From Avipropionibacterium sp050157065 (GTDB lineage Bacteria > Actinomycetota > Actinomycetes > Propionibacteriales > Propionibacteriaceae), in assembly GCA_050157065.1 (NCBI GenBank), contig CP189573.1: DNA of 64,000 bases; one strand, 5' to 3'. Shown in pieces: positions 56,387 to 64,000 of this stretch (the stretch's first letter is position 1; every line of letters starts with the position of its first letter). The translations under genes and the position numbers were made by a program. The notes below the pieces were generated by a model that worked only from the letters and a program-made list of their open reading frames with translations, had not been told where the DNA came from and did not search any database.

Positions 56387-57306
56387 CAGTCCCGCCTCCT
56401 GGTCACGAACTGGTTGAGCAGCGCGAGGACGATCATGATCCCCCACAGCACCATGCCGACCGCACTGGCGTACCCCATGTCATAGCGTTCGAACGCCACG
56501 TGCCAGATGTAGTAGCCCAGGGTCAACGTCGAGTCCTGTGGACCACCGCGGGTCAACATGTAGATCGACTCGAACGACCGCATCGCATCCAACATGGCCA
56601 GGGTCAGCGTGACGGCCACGAACGGCAGGATGGCCGGCACGATCACGTGCCACAGTCGGCGCAACCAACTCGCGCCGTCCATCTCGGCCGCCTCCAACAG
56701 CTCCGGCTGCACCGACTGCAGGCCGGCGAGGTAGAGCATCATGTACAGCCCCATCCCCTTCCAGGCCTCGATCACCACGACCGTCGGCAGCGCCCACTGG
56801 CTGTCGAGCAGGAACTGGATCGGGCCCAGCCCGACCAGCGAGAGGAACCAGTTGAGCACGCCTTCGCGGCTCAGCACGAAGCGCCAGGCGATCGCCACCG
56901 CCACCATCGACGTGATCACGGGCAGGTAGTAGGTCACCCGGTAGACCTGGATGCCACGCAGCTTCTGGTTGACCAGGATCGCCAGGAACAGCGGCGCCAC
57001 CACACACAGTGGCAAGAACATGATCAAGAACACGAACGAGTTGCGCAACGCGATGTGGAAGCGCGGATCGACCATCAGCTGCCGGAAGTTGTCGAGGCCG
57101 ACGAACGTGGGCGGCTGCGGGATGTTGTACTCGGCGAACGCCAACTGGATCGCCAGCGCGGCCGGCCACGCGAACATCGTGATGAAGAAGAACAGGCCCG
57201 GCACCATGAACAGGTAGGGCGTGAACCAACGCTGGCCGACGACCCGACGCGGGCCGGCCGCGGGTTGGCGGCGGCGTGCGGCCCGGGGTGCTGTCACCGT
57301 TGTCAT
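56386..57306 (-). CDS. carbohydrate ABC transporter permease (MalF/UgpA type)
   Basis: 306 residues. LFMVPGLFFFITMFAWPAALA marks the first helix; the EAA motif appears as EAAEMDGASWLRRLWHVIVPAI. Six helices in total. It pairs with the following MalG-type gene to form the membrane channel. No ATPase gene is nearby, so a shared MsiK-type ATPase encoded elsewhere is likely, as in other actinobacteria. Confidence 0.93.
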   Translation of the reverse strand: MTTVTAPRAARRRQPAAGPRRVVGQRWFTPYLFMVPGLFFFITMFAWPAALAIQLAFAEYNIPQPPTFVGLDNFRQLMVDPRFHIALRNSFVFLIMFLPLCVVAPLFLAILVNQKLRGIQVYRVTYYLPVITSMVAVAIAWRFVLSREGVLNWFLSLVGLGPIQFLLDSQWALPTVVVIEAWKGMGLYMMLYLAGLQSVQPELLEAAEMDGASWLRRLWHVIVPAILPFVAVTLTLAMLDAMRSFESIYMLTRGGPQDSTLTLGYYIWHVAFERYDMGYASAVGMVLWGIMIVLALLNQFVTRRRD

Positions 57307-57585
57307 TCATCCCTCCCGTCCGAAAGGCAGGTTGTTTCCCCAGCCGTGCTCATGCAACGGCACCACGGGCTGCCCTGTCAACCCCTGCCCGGGACTCTGT
57401 GACCCGTTTGTCACACACCGTAACCCGCTTGACACACACAAGGATCAGCGCGAGGTAACTTTTTGAACTCACCACCCCACTTCCCTTGACAGTCGCGCCT
57501 GAAGGACGAACCATCGTGACCGTAGACCATGTAACGGTCCCGCCAATCGGGTGAGTGGGCCGTACAGCGACCTTGCGGAGGAACA
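57307..57585. promoter_or_regulatory. divergent control region of the ABC importer
   Basis: The 279 bases between the permease operon (minus) and the binding-protein gene (plus) include two TTGACA hexamers on the plus strand (57429-57434 and 57486-57491), neither with a good -10 at 17 bases, and two CACACAC blocks about 20 bases apart (57411-57418, 57433-57440). GCGGAGGAAC gives a strong ribosome site for the binding-protein gene. Confidence 0.4.
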
Positions 57586-58896
57586 ATGGGGATCACGCGA
57601 CGAGGACTGCTCAGGACGACCGTGGCCGGGGCGGCAGCAACGGCGGCCGCCGGCTCCCTCACCGGCTGCCTGGGCCAGACCGCCGGCAGCCAGGGCAGCG
57701 CCGGCGAGAAGTTCGCCGGCGAGGTGGAGTGGTGGACGATCAACCTGCAGAAGAACTACGCCCCCTACATCCAAGGCATGATCGACGCCTACACCGCCGA
57801 GCACCCCGACGTCACGATCAACTGGGTCGACGTCCCCGGGCAGGACATCACCACCAAGCTGCTGGCCGCGATCGCCTCCGGCACGGTGCCGGACGCGGTG
57901 AACTACACCTCCTTCACCGTCGGCCTGTTCGGCGACTCCATGAGTGACCTCGGTGAGTTCTTCACCGACGAGGAGCTCGGCGCCTACGTCCCCAGCCTGC
58001 TCACCACCTTGAAGAACGACGCCGATCAGCAGGTCGGCATCCCCTGGTACAACGGCGGTGCCGGCTTCGGCATCTACCGCAAGTCCCTGTGCGAGCAGGC
58101 CGGCTACACCGAGGACAGCCTGCCCACGTCGTACGAGGAGGCCCTCGAGCTCTGCCAGGCGATCTACGACAAGACCGACGTGTACGGCGCCAACCTGATG
58201 TGCTACTCACAGGAGATGCAGGGTGAGGGCATCACCATGCTGAACGAGGAGCGCACCGAGGCGGCGTTCAACACCCCCGACACCGTCGCGGTGATGGAGC
58301 GCTACAAGAAGTACTTCGAATCGCGCGCCATCGCGCCCGGTGTGATGGGCAAGGAGGCCCGGCAGTACGAACAGTCGTTGGAGAACGGACAGATCGCCTG
58401 TGCCCCCAAGAGCGTGTCCTCGGCGCTGATCAACATCCAGAAGAACGCGCCGGACGTGTACGACGACCTGTGGATCGCTCCCGGGGTCACCGGACCGGCA
58501 GGAGAGCAACTGTTCTTCGGCCAGCAGGTGTTCGGCATCCCGAGCGCCTCCAACAACAAGGCCGCCGCCGCCGAGTGGCTGAAGTTCGTCACCAACGCCG
58601 AGAACCAGCTCGCGTTCTGCAAGCTGGTCAGCATCTTCCCCTCCTCCGCCGCGGCACTGGAGGACCCGTTCTTCACCGACATCGAGGTGACCGAGGCGAT
58701 GGACGCCGGCCGCCAGGTGCTGGTCGCCCAGTTCGACTCGATGGTCGACGCGGCTCTCTCCACCGGCAACGACACCCTGCTGCGTGAGGTGTTCGACGAG
58801 CAGATCCGCACCTACATCACCGGCCAGTCGAGTGCCGAGGACGCGCTGGGCACCGCCGAGCAGCAGTGGAACGACGAACTGGCCAAACAGCAGTGA
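57586..58896 (+). CDS. extracellular solute-binding lipoprotein of the sugar ABC importer
   Basis: 436 residues. A Tat-like signal (TRRGLLRTTVAG) and lipobox LTGC with Cys28 are present. The CUT1 binding-protein body has EVEWWTINLQKNYAPYIQ, TTKLLAAIASGTVPDAVNY, GIPWYNGGAGFGIYRKSL and NNKAAAAEWLKFVTNAENQ. It is divergent from its two permease genes, an uncommon but known layout. Ligand unknown. The stop overlaps the GTG of the next gene by four bases. Confidence 0.93.
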   Translation: MGITRRGLLRTTVAGAAATAAAGSLTGCLGQTAGSQGSAGEKFAGEVEWWTINLQKNYAPYIQGMIDAYTAEHPDVTINWVDVPGQDITTKLLAAIASGTVPDAVNYTSFTVGLFGDSMSDLGEFFTDEELGAYVPSLLTTLKNDADQQVGIPWYNGGAGFGIYRKSLCEQAGYTEDSLPTSYEEALELCQAIYDKTDVYGANLMCYSQEMQGEGITMLNEERTEAAFNTPDTVAVMERYKKYFESRAIAPGVMGKEARQYEQSLENGQIACAPKSVSSALINIQKNAPDVYDDLWIAPGVTGPAGEQLFFGQQVFGIPSASNNKAAAAEWLKFVTNAENQLAFCKLVSIFPSSAAALEDPFFTDIEVTEAMDAGRQVLVAQFDSMVDAALSTGNDTLLREVFDEQIRTYITGQSSAEDALGTAEQQWNDELAKQQ

Positions 58897-59963
58897 CCGT
58901 GGGGCGGACGGGTCGGCCCCGGCCCACCGAGCCGCTTCGCATCGGCGTGGTCGGGGCCGGGATCATGGGACGCGGCAACGCCGAGGCGTTGGCCGGTGAA
59001 CGCGACGTGCGGATCGCGGCGGTGACCAGTGGCGACCCGGCGAACGCCGAAGCGCTGGCCGACCTCGTCGCGGACAGGTCCAGGGTCACTCGGCCACGGG
59101 TGCACGCCGACCTGGACGCCCTGCTGGCCGATGACGAGGTCGATGCGGTCGCCCTCACCACGCCCGACCACCTGCACGGCCCGATGATGGTCGCCGCGGC
59201 CGAGGCCGGCAAGCACGTCCTGGTGGAGAAACCGTTCACCACCTCGTTGGCCGATGCCGACGCGGCGGTGGCGGCGATCCGGTCGGCCGGGGTCACCGCG
59301 ATGTGCCTGTTCAACCACCGGTGGGTCCCGGCGTACGCGCAGGCCAAGGAGCTGATGGGCCAGGTCGGTGAGGTCGCGGTCGCCTATGCCCGCAAGGACG
59401 ACACCCGATTCGTCCCGATGGAGATGCTGCGCTGGGCCGACCGCACCACCTGCGCGTGGTTCCTGTCCAGCCACGACATCGACCTGGTCAGCTGGCTGCT
59501 CGACGATCGGATCGTCTCGGTGTACGCCACCGCCCGCCACGGATTCCTGCGTGACAAGGGGATCGACACCCCTGACGCGATCCAGATCCAGGCCGAGTAC
59601 GCCCGCGGTGCGACCGCCACCTTCGAGTCGGCGTGGATCTACCCCAACACCTTCCCCACCCTGGTCGACTCCTATGTGTCGGTGGTCGGCGAGGAAGGGG
59701 TGATCCAGCTCGACCGGCAGTCCGAGAACGTCCAACTCGCCACCGACTCCGGGTTCAGCTTCCCCCGGAACTCGTTGCAGCGCAGGGTTCACGGGGTTCC
59801 CGGCGGCGCCTACCGCGACGCCATCCGCCACTTCGTCGACTGCTGCCTGACCGGCACCGAGCCGCTGATCAGCATCGAGAGCTCCCGTGACGTGACCGCG
59901 GTCCTCGCCGCCGCACACGAGTCGATCAGCAGTCGGCAGCCGGTCGAGGTCGGTGGGGCCTGA
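58893..59963 (+). CDS. Gfo/Idh/MocA family oxidoreductase
   Basis: 356 residues from GTG 58893. The NAD(P) fold is IGVVGAGIMGRGNAEALA; ALTTPDHLHGPMM and VLVEKPFTTS hold the cofactor and catalytic Lys; SSHDIDLVSWLL and GVPGGAYRDAIRHFVDC complete the family. It probably oxidises the imported sugar. Four-base overlap with the binding-protein gene shows translational coupling. Confidence 0.92.
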   Translation: MTVGRTGRPRPTEPLRIGVVGAGIMGRGNAEALAGERDVRIAAVTSGDPANAEALADLVADRSRVTRPRVHADLDALLADDEVDAVALTTPDHLHGPMMVAAAEAGKHVLVEKPFTTSLADADAAVAAIRSAGVTAMCLFNHRWVPAYAQAKELMGQVGEVAVAYARKDDTRFVPMEMLRWADRTTCAWFLSSHDIDLVSWLLDDRIVSVYATARHGFLRDKGIDTPDAIQIQAEYARGATATFESAWIYPNTFPTLVDSYVSVVGEEGVIQLDRQSENVQLATDSGFSFPRNSLQRRVHGVPGGAYRDAIRHFVDCCLTGTEPLISIESSRDVTAVLAAAHESISSRQPVEVGGA

Positions 59964-60005
59964 CATGATCAGGAACGTGCGCACGATCTCAGAAGGTGGG
60001 CCGCC

Positions 60006-60776
60006 ATGACCGCGAACGAGCCTGAGACCGACGTCATCGAGCTGATCGACGTCGACTGCCAGCTTGGGGTGCTGCCCGACGCTCCGACCCAGATCGCCGA
60101 TCCTGCCGACCTGGCGGCCGTACAGCGCCGACTCCACATCAGTGGCTCGGTGCTGGCCGCGGTGTCGGCCTGGCTGCACGACCCCGCCACCGGGAACGCC
60201 GAGACCCTCGAGCTGGCCGCACAGGTGCCCGGCGCGCGGCCCGCGGTGTTGATCACTCCACCGCTGCGCGGGGAGCCATCGGTCCTCGACAGCCCTGCCT
60301 GGCGGTCCGCGGTGCTCGCCACCGCCGCCCCGGCCTGGCACGGCTGGGCATTGCACGACCCGGCGCTGGACCCGATCTACCGGGCGATGAACCGGATCCG
60401 GCGCCCGCTGCGCATCTCGGCACTCCAGGCCAGTTGGTCGAGCCTGGAACGGTTCGCCTCGACCTGGCCCGGCATCCCGCTGCTGGTCGGTGAGATCGGC
60501 TACCGAACGCTGCGCGAGCTGGCCGGCGTGCTCGATCGCCACAGCTCGGTGCACGTCGTGCTGAGCAACTTCTCCGCCCACCAGGGCCTGGAATGGTTGG
60601 TGTCGGAGTTCGGCAGCGGCAGGGTGCTGTTCGGCAGCGGAACACCATGGCAGGAGCTGGGGGCCGCGGTCGCCCGGTTGCGCTGGTCCGGCCTCGACCG
60701 AACCGATCTGGTGGCCATCGCCCACGGCAACGCCCGCCGGCTGCTGTCGACCCCCGAGGCGGTGACGACCCGATGA
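60006..60776 (+). CDS. amidohydrolase-fold protein lacking metal ligands (putative pseudoenzyme)
   Basis: 256 residues related to the metal-dependent amidohydrolases (COG2159 type) and to the next gene. The usual HxH after strand 1 is replaced (IDVDCQLG, with Asp17 and Gln19 at the His positions), and the late catalytic Asp of FGSDFP is Gly212 in FGSGTPW. LVAIAHGNARRLL at the end is normal. With three ligands gone it is unlikely to be an active hydrolase of this type; it may be a structural or regulatory partner of the adjacent intact enzyme. The ATGA overlap couples the two. Confidence 0.75.
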   Translation: MTANEPETDVIELIDVDCQLGVLPDAPTQIADPADLAAVQRRLHISGSVLAAVSAWLHDPATGNAETLELAAQVPGARPAVLITPPLRGEPSVLDSPAWRSAVLATAAPAWHGWALHDPALDPIYRAMNRIRRPLRISALQASWSSLERFASTWPGIPLLVGEIGYRTLRELAGVLDRHSSVHVVLSNFSAHQGLEWLVSEFGSGRVLFGSGTPWQELGAAVARLRWSGLDRTDLVAIAHGNARRLLSTPEAVTTR

Positions 60777-61618
60777 ACCCCGCCGACGGCGGCACGGGCC
60801 GCCTCGCCGACCGGGTCCTGGCGGCGATGAACGCCGGTCGGCCGTTGCCCCTGCCGGACGTCGTGGACGCCCATGCCCACCTGGGGCCGTACTCGCTGTT
60901 CCACATCCCGCACCCCGACCACGACACGATGGTCGCGGTGATGGACCGGGTGGGGATCGCCGCCGCCACGATCTCGGCCAACCGGGGCATCCAGCTCGAG
61001 GCGACCCGGGGCAACGCGATGGTGCTCGCAGCGGCGGCCGCCCACCCCGGACGGCTGCTGCCGGTCGGGGTGGTCAACCCGTGGCAGTCGCCCGAACGGA
61101 CGGCCTCGGCCATCGCCGAGGGTCCGTACGTCGGGCTCAAGGTGCACCCGCAGCTGGCGCAGTACCCGGTCGACGGCCCCCGCTACGCCGCCGCGTTCGA
61201 GGTGGCCGCCGCCACCGGTCGGCCCCTGCTGACCCACTGCTGGGAGGGTTCGGACTACCACTCCCCGGAGCGCGTGGCGGCCGCTGCGCAGGCCCACCCG
61301 CAGGCCACGATCATCCTCGGCCACGGTGGCGGCTCCCCCACCGGCGTCGACCAGGCGATCGCGGTCGCCAGGCAGCATCCGAACCTGTTGCTGGAGATCT
61401 GCGGCTCGAAGATGACCTCTGCCGTGCTGCGCACCATGGTCACCGAGCTCGGCGCCGACCGGGTGCTGTTCGGTTCGGACTTCCCCTTCATCGACCTGCG
61501 CATCTCCTTGGGCAGGGTGGTGCTCGCCGATCTCGACGACGACGACCTGGTCGCCGTGCTCGGCGGGAACGCCCGCCGCGTGTTCGGGTCCGGTGACGCG
61601 ACCGGGCCGAGGGCGTGA
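60773..61618 (+). CDS. amidohydrolase family protein (intact metal site)
   Basis: 281 residues from ATG 60773. Metal and catalytic residues are all present: VDAHAHLG (His34, His36), GLKVHPQ (His125), LLTHCWEG (His155), ILGHGGG (His184) and VLFGSDFPF (Asp236). It is a TIM-barrel hydrolase or decarboxylase of the COG2159 group. It is translated with the metal-less paralogue before it and the regulator after it. Confidence 0.87.
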   Translation: MNPADGGTGRLADRVLAAMNAGRPLPLPDVVDAHAHLGPYSLFHIPHPDHDTMVAVMDRVGIAAATISANRGIQLEATRGNAMVLAAAAAHPGRLLPVGVVNPWQSPERTASAIAEGPYVGLKVHPQLAQYPVDGPRYAAAFEVAAATGRPLLTHCWEGSDYHSPERVAAAAQAHPQATIILGHGGGSPTGVDQAIAVARQHPNLLLEICGSKMTSAVLRTMVTELGADRVLFGSDFPFIDLRISLGRVVLADLDDDDLVAVLGGNARRVFGSGDATGPRA

Positions 61619-63024
61619 TGTCGGCCGAGGCCCCGCACGACCACCTGGCCGGCGCGGTTCACGAGGTGACGATCGGGGTGTTCGGGCCGAAGGTGGCGGT
61701 CCGGCAGCTGATGCAGGTCGGCCAGCCACTCGCCGACAGCGGTGTGCGGTTCATCGCCGGCATCATGGGTGACCCAGCGGAGTCGGCCGAACAGTTCGAA
61801 CGGCTGGCCGATCGCGTCCACGTGGCGGTGCTGCCCGGGCCGTGGCACCACGACCAGTTCCGCACCCTCGGCCCGCCGGTCCCCTCCATCGCGGTGCCGT
61901 TGACCGCGGAGTCGTTGTACGTGGGGTTGCTGCGGGCCCAACGTGCCGGCGTCGACATCGAACGGGTCAGCATCGACTCGATGACCAGGGCCGACGTCGC
62001 CGAGGCGTACGAGGAGTTGGGGCTCTCCGATCGACAGGTCGAGGTGATGCCGTACGACTTCGGCGCCCGGCCGGCCGACTACCACGACTTCCATCGCAGC
62101 CACCACACCGGCGGTCGCACGATGCTGGCCCTGACCACCTTCTTCGAGGTGTTGCGCGAGCTGGAGGCCGATGACGTCCCCGTGGCGCGGATGCGGCCGA
62201 CCCGCCAGACGGTGCGCCGGACCCTCTCGACCGCGTTGCTGCTCGCCCGTGGGAGCCGGTTGCACGACAACCAGATCGCCATGGTCGCGGTCCAGTTGCC
62301 ACCCACCGGCGACGGCACCCCCGAGGGGCCGAGCAACTACTGGTTCCAGGAACTGGCCCTGTCGGTGCACCGCTTCCTGTTGGACGAGGTCCGTCGGATC
62401 GGCGCGATCCTCCGCCCCCGCAGCGATTCCCGCTTCATGATCACCACCACCCGCGGCGGACTGGAGGAGATCACCGGCGGCCTGACGACGGCACCGTTCC
62501 TGGCCCGCTGCCGGGCCGAACTGGGCATCGACCTGCGGATCGGCGTCGGGCTGGGCACCACCGCCCAGGAAGCCGAACGACAGGCACTGACCGGGGTCGA
62601 CATCGCCGCCACCCCGGCGGCCCACGGCCACGCCGCGCTGGTCGACGGGCCCGGCGGACACCGACTGCTGCCGCCCGCGGGCCCGGAGGCAACCCCGATC
62701 ACCGCCGACGACCGAGCCGTGGAGGTGCTGCGCACCCTCGTCGCTGCTCGCCGCGGCGGACGGTCCACCGGGTCGGCGCGCCTCCAGCGCACCGCCGACC
62801 TGATCGTCGGGGTCGACGACGTGGCCGGCATCCTCGACGTCACCCCCCGGTCGGCCCGACGGATCGCCAAGACCCTCGTCGAGGCCGGCCTGGCCTGGCC
62901 GACGACGCCGCTGCGGTCCCCGTCCGGCGGACGCCCCCGCCAACAGTTCCGGCTGCTGGCCGAGAAGCTGACCACCACCGAAGCACCCGTCCGGGGCGAG
63001 GAGAGCAATGACCGAGCAGGCTGA
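61618..63024 (+). CDS. putative regulator: sensor domain, degenerate cyclase-like domain, winged helix
   Basis: About 468 residues from ATG 61618 (GTG 61615 also possible). The first 170 residues form an alpha/beta domain with no recognised motif (TIGVFGPKVAVRQLMQ at the front, VEVMPYDFGARPADYHDF at the end). The middle, about 220-330, resembles a GGDEF/GTP cyclohydrolase III-like nucleotidyl cyclase fold (RFMITTTRGGLEEITGG, LRIGVGLGTTAQEAERQAL) but lacks GGDEF itself. Residues about 380-450 look like a winged helix (VAGILDVTPRSARRIAKTLVE, ending SGGRPRQQFRL). It overlaps the next gene by 17 bases. Confidence 0.6.
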   Translation: MSAEAPHDHLAGAVHEVTIGVFGPKVAVRQLMQVGQPLADSGVRFIAGIMGDPAESAEQFERLADRVHVAVLPGPWHHDQFRTLGPPVPSIAVPLTAESLYVGLLRAQRAGVDIERVSIDSMTRADVAEAYEELGLSDRQVEVMPYDFGARPADYHDFHRSHHTGGRTMLALTTFFEVLRELEADDVPVARMRPTRQTVRRTLSTALLLARGSRLHDNQIAMVAVQLPPTGDGTPEGPSNYWFQELALSVHRFLLDEVRRIGAILRPRSDSRFMITTTRGGLEEITGGLTTAPFLARCRAELGIDLRIGVGLGTTAQEAERQALTGVDIAATPAAHGHAALVDGPGGHRLLPPAGPEATPITADDRAVEVLRTLVAARRGGRSTGSARLQRTADLIVGVDDVAGILDVTPRSARRIAKTLVEAGLAWPTTPLRSPSGGRPRQQFRLLAEKLTTTEAPVRGEESNDRAG

Positions 63025-64000
63025 CCAGACCGCCACCACCATGGAGCAGTGGTACGAACGAGCGCGCCGTACGGTCGCCGGCGGGGTGTCCAGCGACGCC
63101 CGCCGGATGGCCGGCACACCGCTGTTCGTCGATCGGGCCCACGGGGCGGAGCTGATCGACCTGAACGGCAAGCGGTACGTCGACTACGTCCTGGGCCAGG
63201 GTCCCGACATCCTCGGCCACGCCAGCGAGATCGTGGCCGAGGCGGTGTCGGCACAGGTGCGTCGGGGGGTGGCCTACGCGGCACAACACCGGGACGAGGC
63301 GCTGGTCGCCGAGCTGTTGTGCGACATGGTCCCCTCGGCCGACCTGGTCCGGTTCAACAGTGTCGGTTCCGAAGCCGTGCACGGTGCACTGCGTCTCGCC
63401 CGTGGCCACACCGGTCGAGACCTGGTGATCAAGTTCGAGGGGCACTACCACGGCTGGCTCGACCCGGTACTGCACAGTGTCCATCCGCCGCTCGACGCCG
63501 CCGGCGCGGCGGACCGGCCCACCACCGTGGCGGGCACGCTCGGCCTGACCCCGGGCAGTGGGGACTCGCTGCGGGTGCTGGGGTGGAACGACCCGGCTGC
63601 GGTCGAGGCAGCCTTCGCCGCCGAGGGTGACCGGATCGCCGCGGTGATCTGTGAGCCGCTGCTCTGCAACACCGGCGCGATCGAACCGGAGCCGGGGTTC
63701 CTGGAGTTCCTGCGCGACATCTGCACCCGGAACGGTTCGGTGTTGATCTTCGACGAGATCATCACCGGATTCCGGGTCGGCGAGGGTGGGGCCCAGCAGC
63801 GCTTCGGCGTCACCCCCGACCTGACCACCCTCGGCAAGGCGATGGCCGGTGGCATGCAGGTCGCCGCGCTCGCCGGGTCGGCGGCGGTGATGGGCACGAT
63901 CGCGTCCGGCAGGGTCGGCCACGCCGGCACGTTCAACTCCCACCCGGTCGCGATGGCTGCGGCGAAGGCGGTGCTGGGGCACCTGCACGAGCACGCCGAC
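63008..64000 (+). CDS. class III aminotransferase (glutamate-1-semialdehyde aminomutase-like), cut by window end
   Basis: The first 331 codons; no stop before base 64000. VAGGVSSDARRM, YVDYVLGQGPDILGHAS, NSVGSEAVHGALRLARGH (PLP phosphate), EGHYHGWLDP, IFDEIITGFRVGEGG (pyridine Asp) and LGKAMAGGMQVAAL (PLP Lys) are all present. It is a paralogue of the gene at 31681-32955, sharing YVDY-LGQGP and IFDE-ITGFR. It is the last visible gene of the catabolic cluster and begins inside the regulator gene. Confidence 0.9.
   Translation, partial: MTEQADQTATTMEQWYERARRTVAGGVSSDARRMAGTPLFVDRAHGAELIDLNGKRYVDYVLGQGPDILGHASEIVAEAVSAQVRRGVAYAAQHRDEALVAELLCDMVPSADLVRFNSVGSEAVHGALRLARGHTGRDLVIKFEGHYHGWLDPVLHSVHPPLDAAGAADRPTTVAGTLGLTPGSGDSLRVLGWNDPAAVEAAFAAEGDRIAAVICEPLLCNTGAIEPEPGFLEFLRDICTRNGSVLIFDEIITGFRVGEGGAQQRFGVTPDLTTLGKAMAGGMQVAALAGSAAVMGTIASGRVGHAGTFNSHPVAMAAAKAVLGHLHEHAD

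Overview
The window is a high-GC actinobacterial chromosome segment. Codon third positions are almost all G or C, GTG starts are common, and the gene set (DUF2469, DUF6912, DUF5703, Rv3235-like protein next to secA, WS/DGAT acyltransferase, Ku, LGFP-repeat amidase, tetritol-type dehydrogenase/kinase/isomerase genes, NgcE-like binding protein) fits Actinomycetota, most likely the Propionibacteriales. No phage, IS transposase, rRNA or CRISPR array was found. There is one tRNA, tRNA-Leu(GAG).

Layout. 1-10.8 kb: a cut-off MscS-type channel, aldo/keto reductase, DUF5703 protein, M20 peptidase, tRNA-Leu, methyltransferase, hemerythrin-like protein, a Fur/Zur-type regulator co-transcribed with a LamG-like protein, a TusA-like protein lacking its cysteine, NagA, a creatininase-family protein, AlkB and an HNH endonuclease. 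10.9-20.4 kb: a secreted peptidoglycan amidase with LGFP repeats, then on the minus strand the conserved block rplS - two signal peptidases - rnhB - DUF2469 - yraN - yifB - dprA. 21-26.4 kb: a dehydrogenase / DeoR regulator / DAK-type kinase / RpiB-type isomerase / DUF2961 (GH172-type) cluster that looks like four-carbon polyol or related sugar catabolism. 26.5-30.1 kb: succinate dehydrogenase sdhCAB. 30.2-33.9 kb: M81 (MlrC-like) hydrolase and class III aminotransferase, with a divergent IclR regulator. 33.9-35.2 kb: hipB antitoxin and an internally deleted hipA. 35.3-37.6 kb: rpsP - KH - rimM - trmD. 37.8-51.3 kb: Gfo/Idh oxidoreductase, pruA, NgcE-like binding protein, Ku, DUF6912, WS/DGAT, cupredoxin lipoprotein with membrane partner, Rv3235-like protein and secA. 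51.6-64 kb: a large Tat-exported putative glycoside hydrolase, then an ABC importer (binding protein and two permeases) with an FAH-family protein, Gfo/Idh oxidoreductase, two amidohydrolase-fold proteins (the first without its metal ligands), an unusual three-part regulator and a second class III aminotransferase that runs off the end.

Two themes stand out. First, the trmD and rplS blocks, usually neighbours, are separated here by about 15 kb of catabolic, respiratory and toxin-antitoxin genes. Second, the DNA is rich in local duplication. Five intergenic tandem arrays have unrelated units of 15, 19, 23, 25 and 31 bp, and several housekeeping proteins (RpsP, SecA, Ku, SdhA, a signal peptidase) carry repetitive low-complexity tails or linkers. 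In addition, a roughly 65-bp imperfect palindrome occurs twice, 32 kb apart in opposite orientations, and looks like a REP/MITE-type dispersed element.
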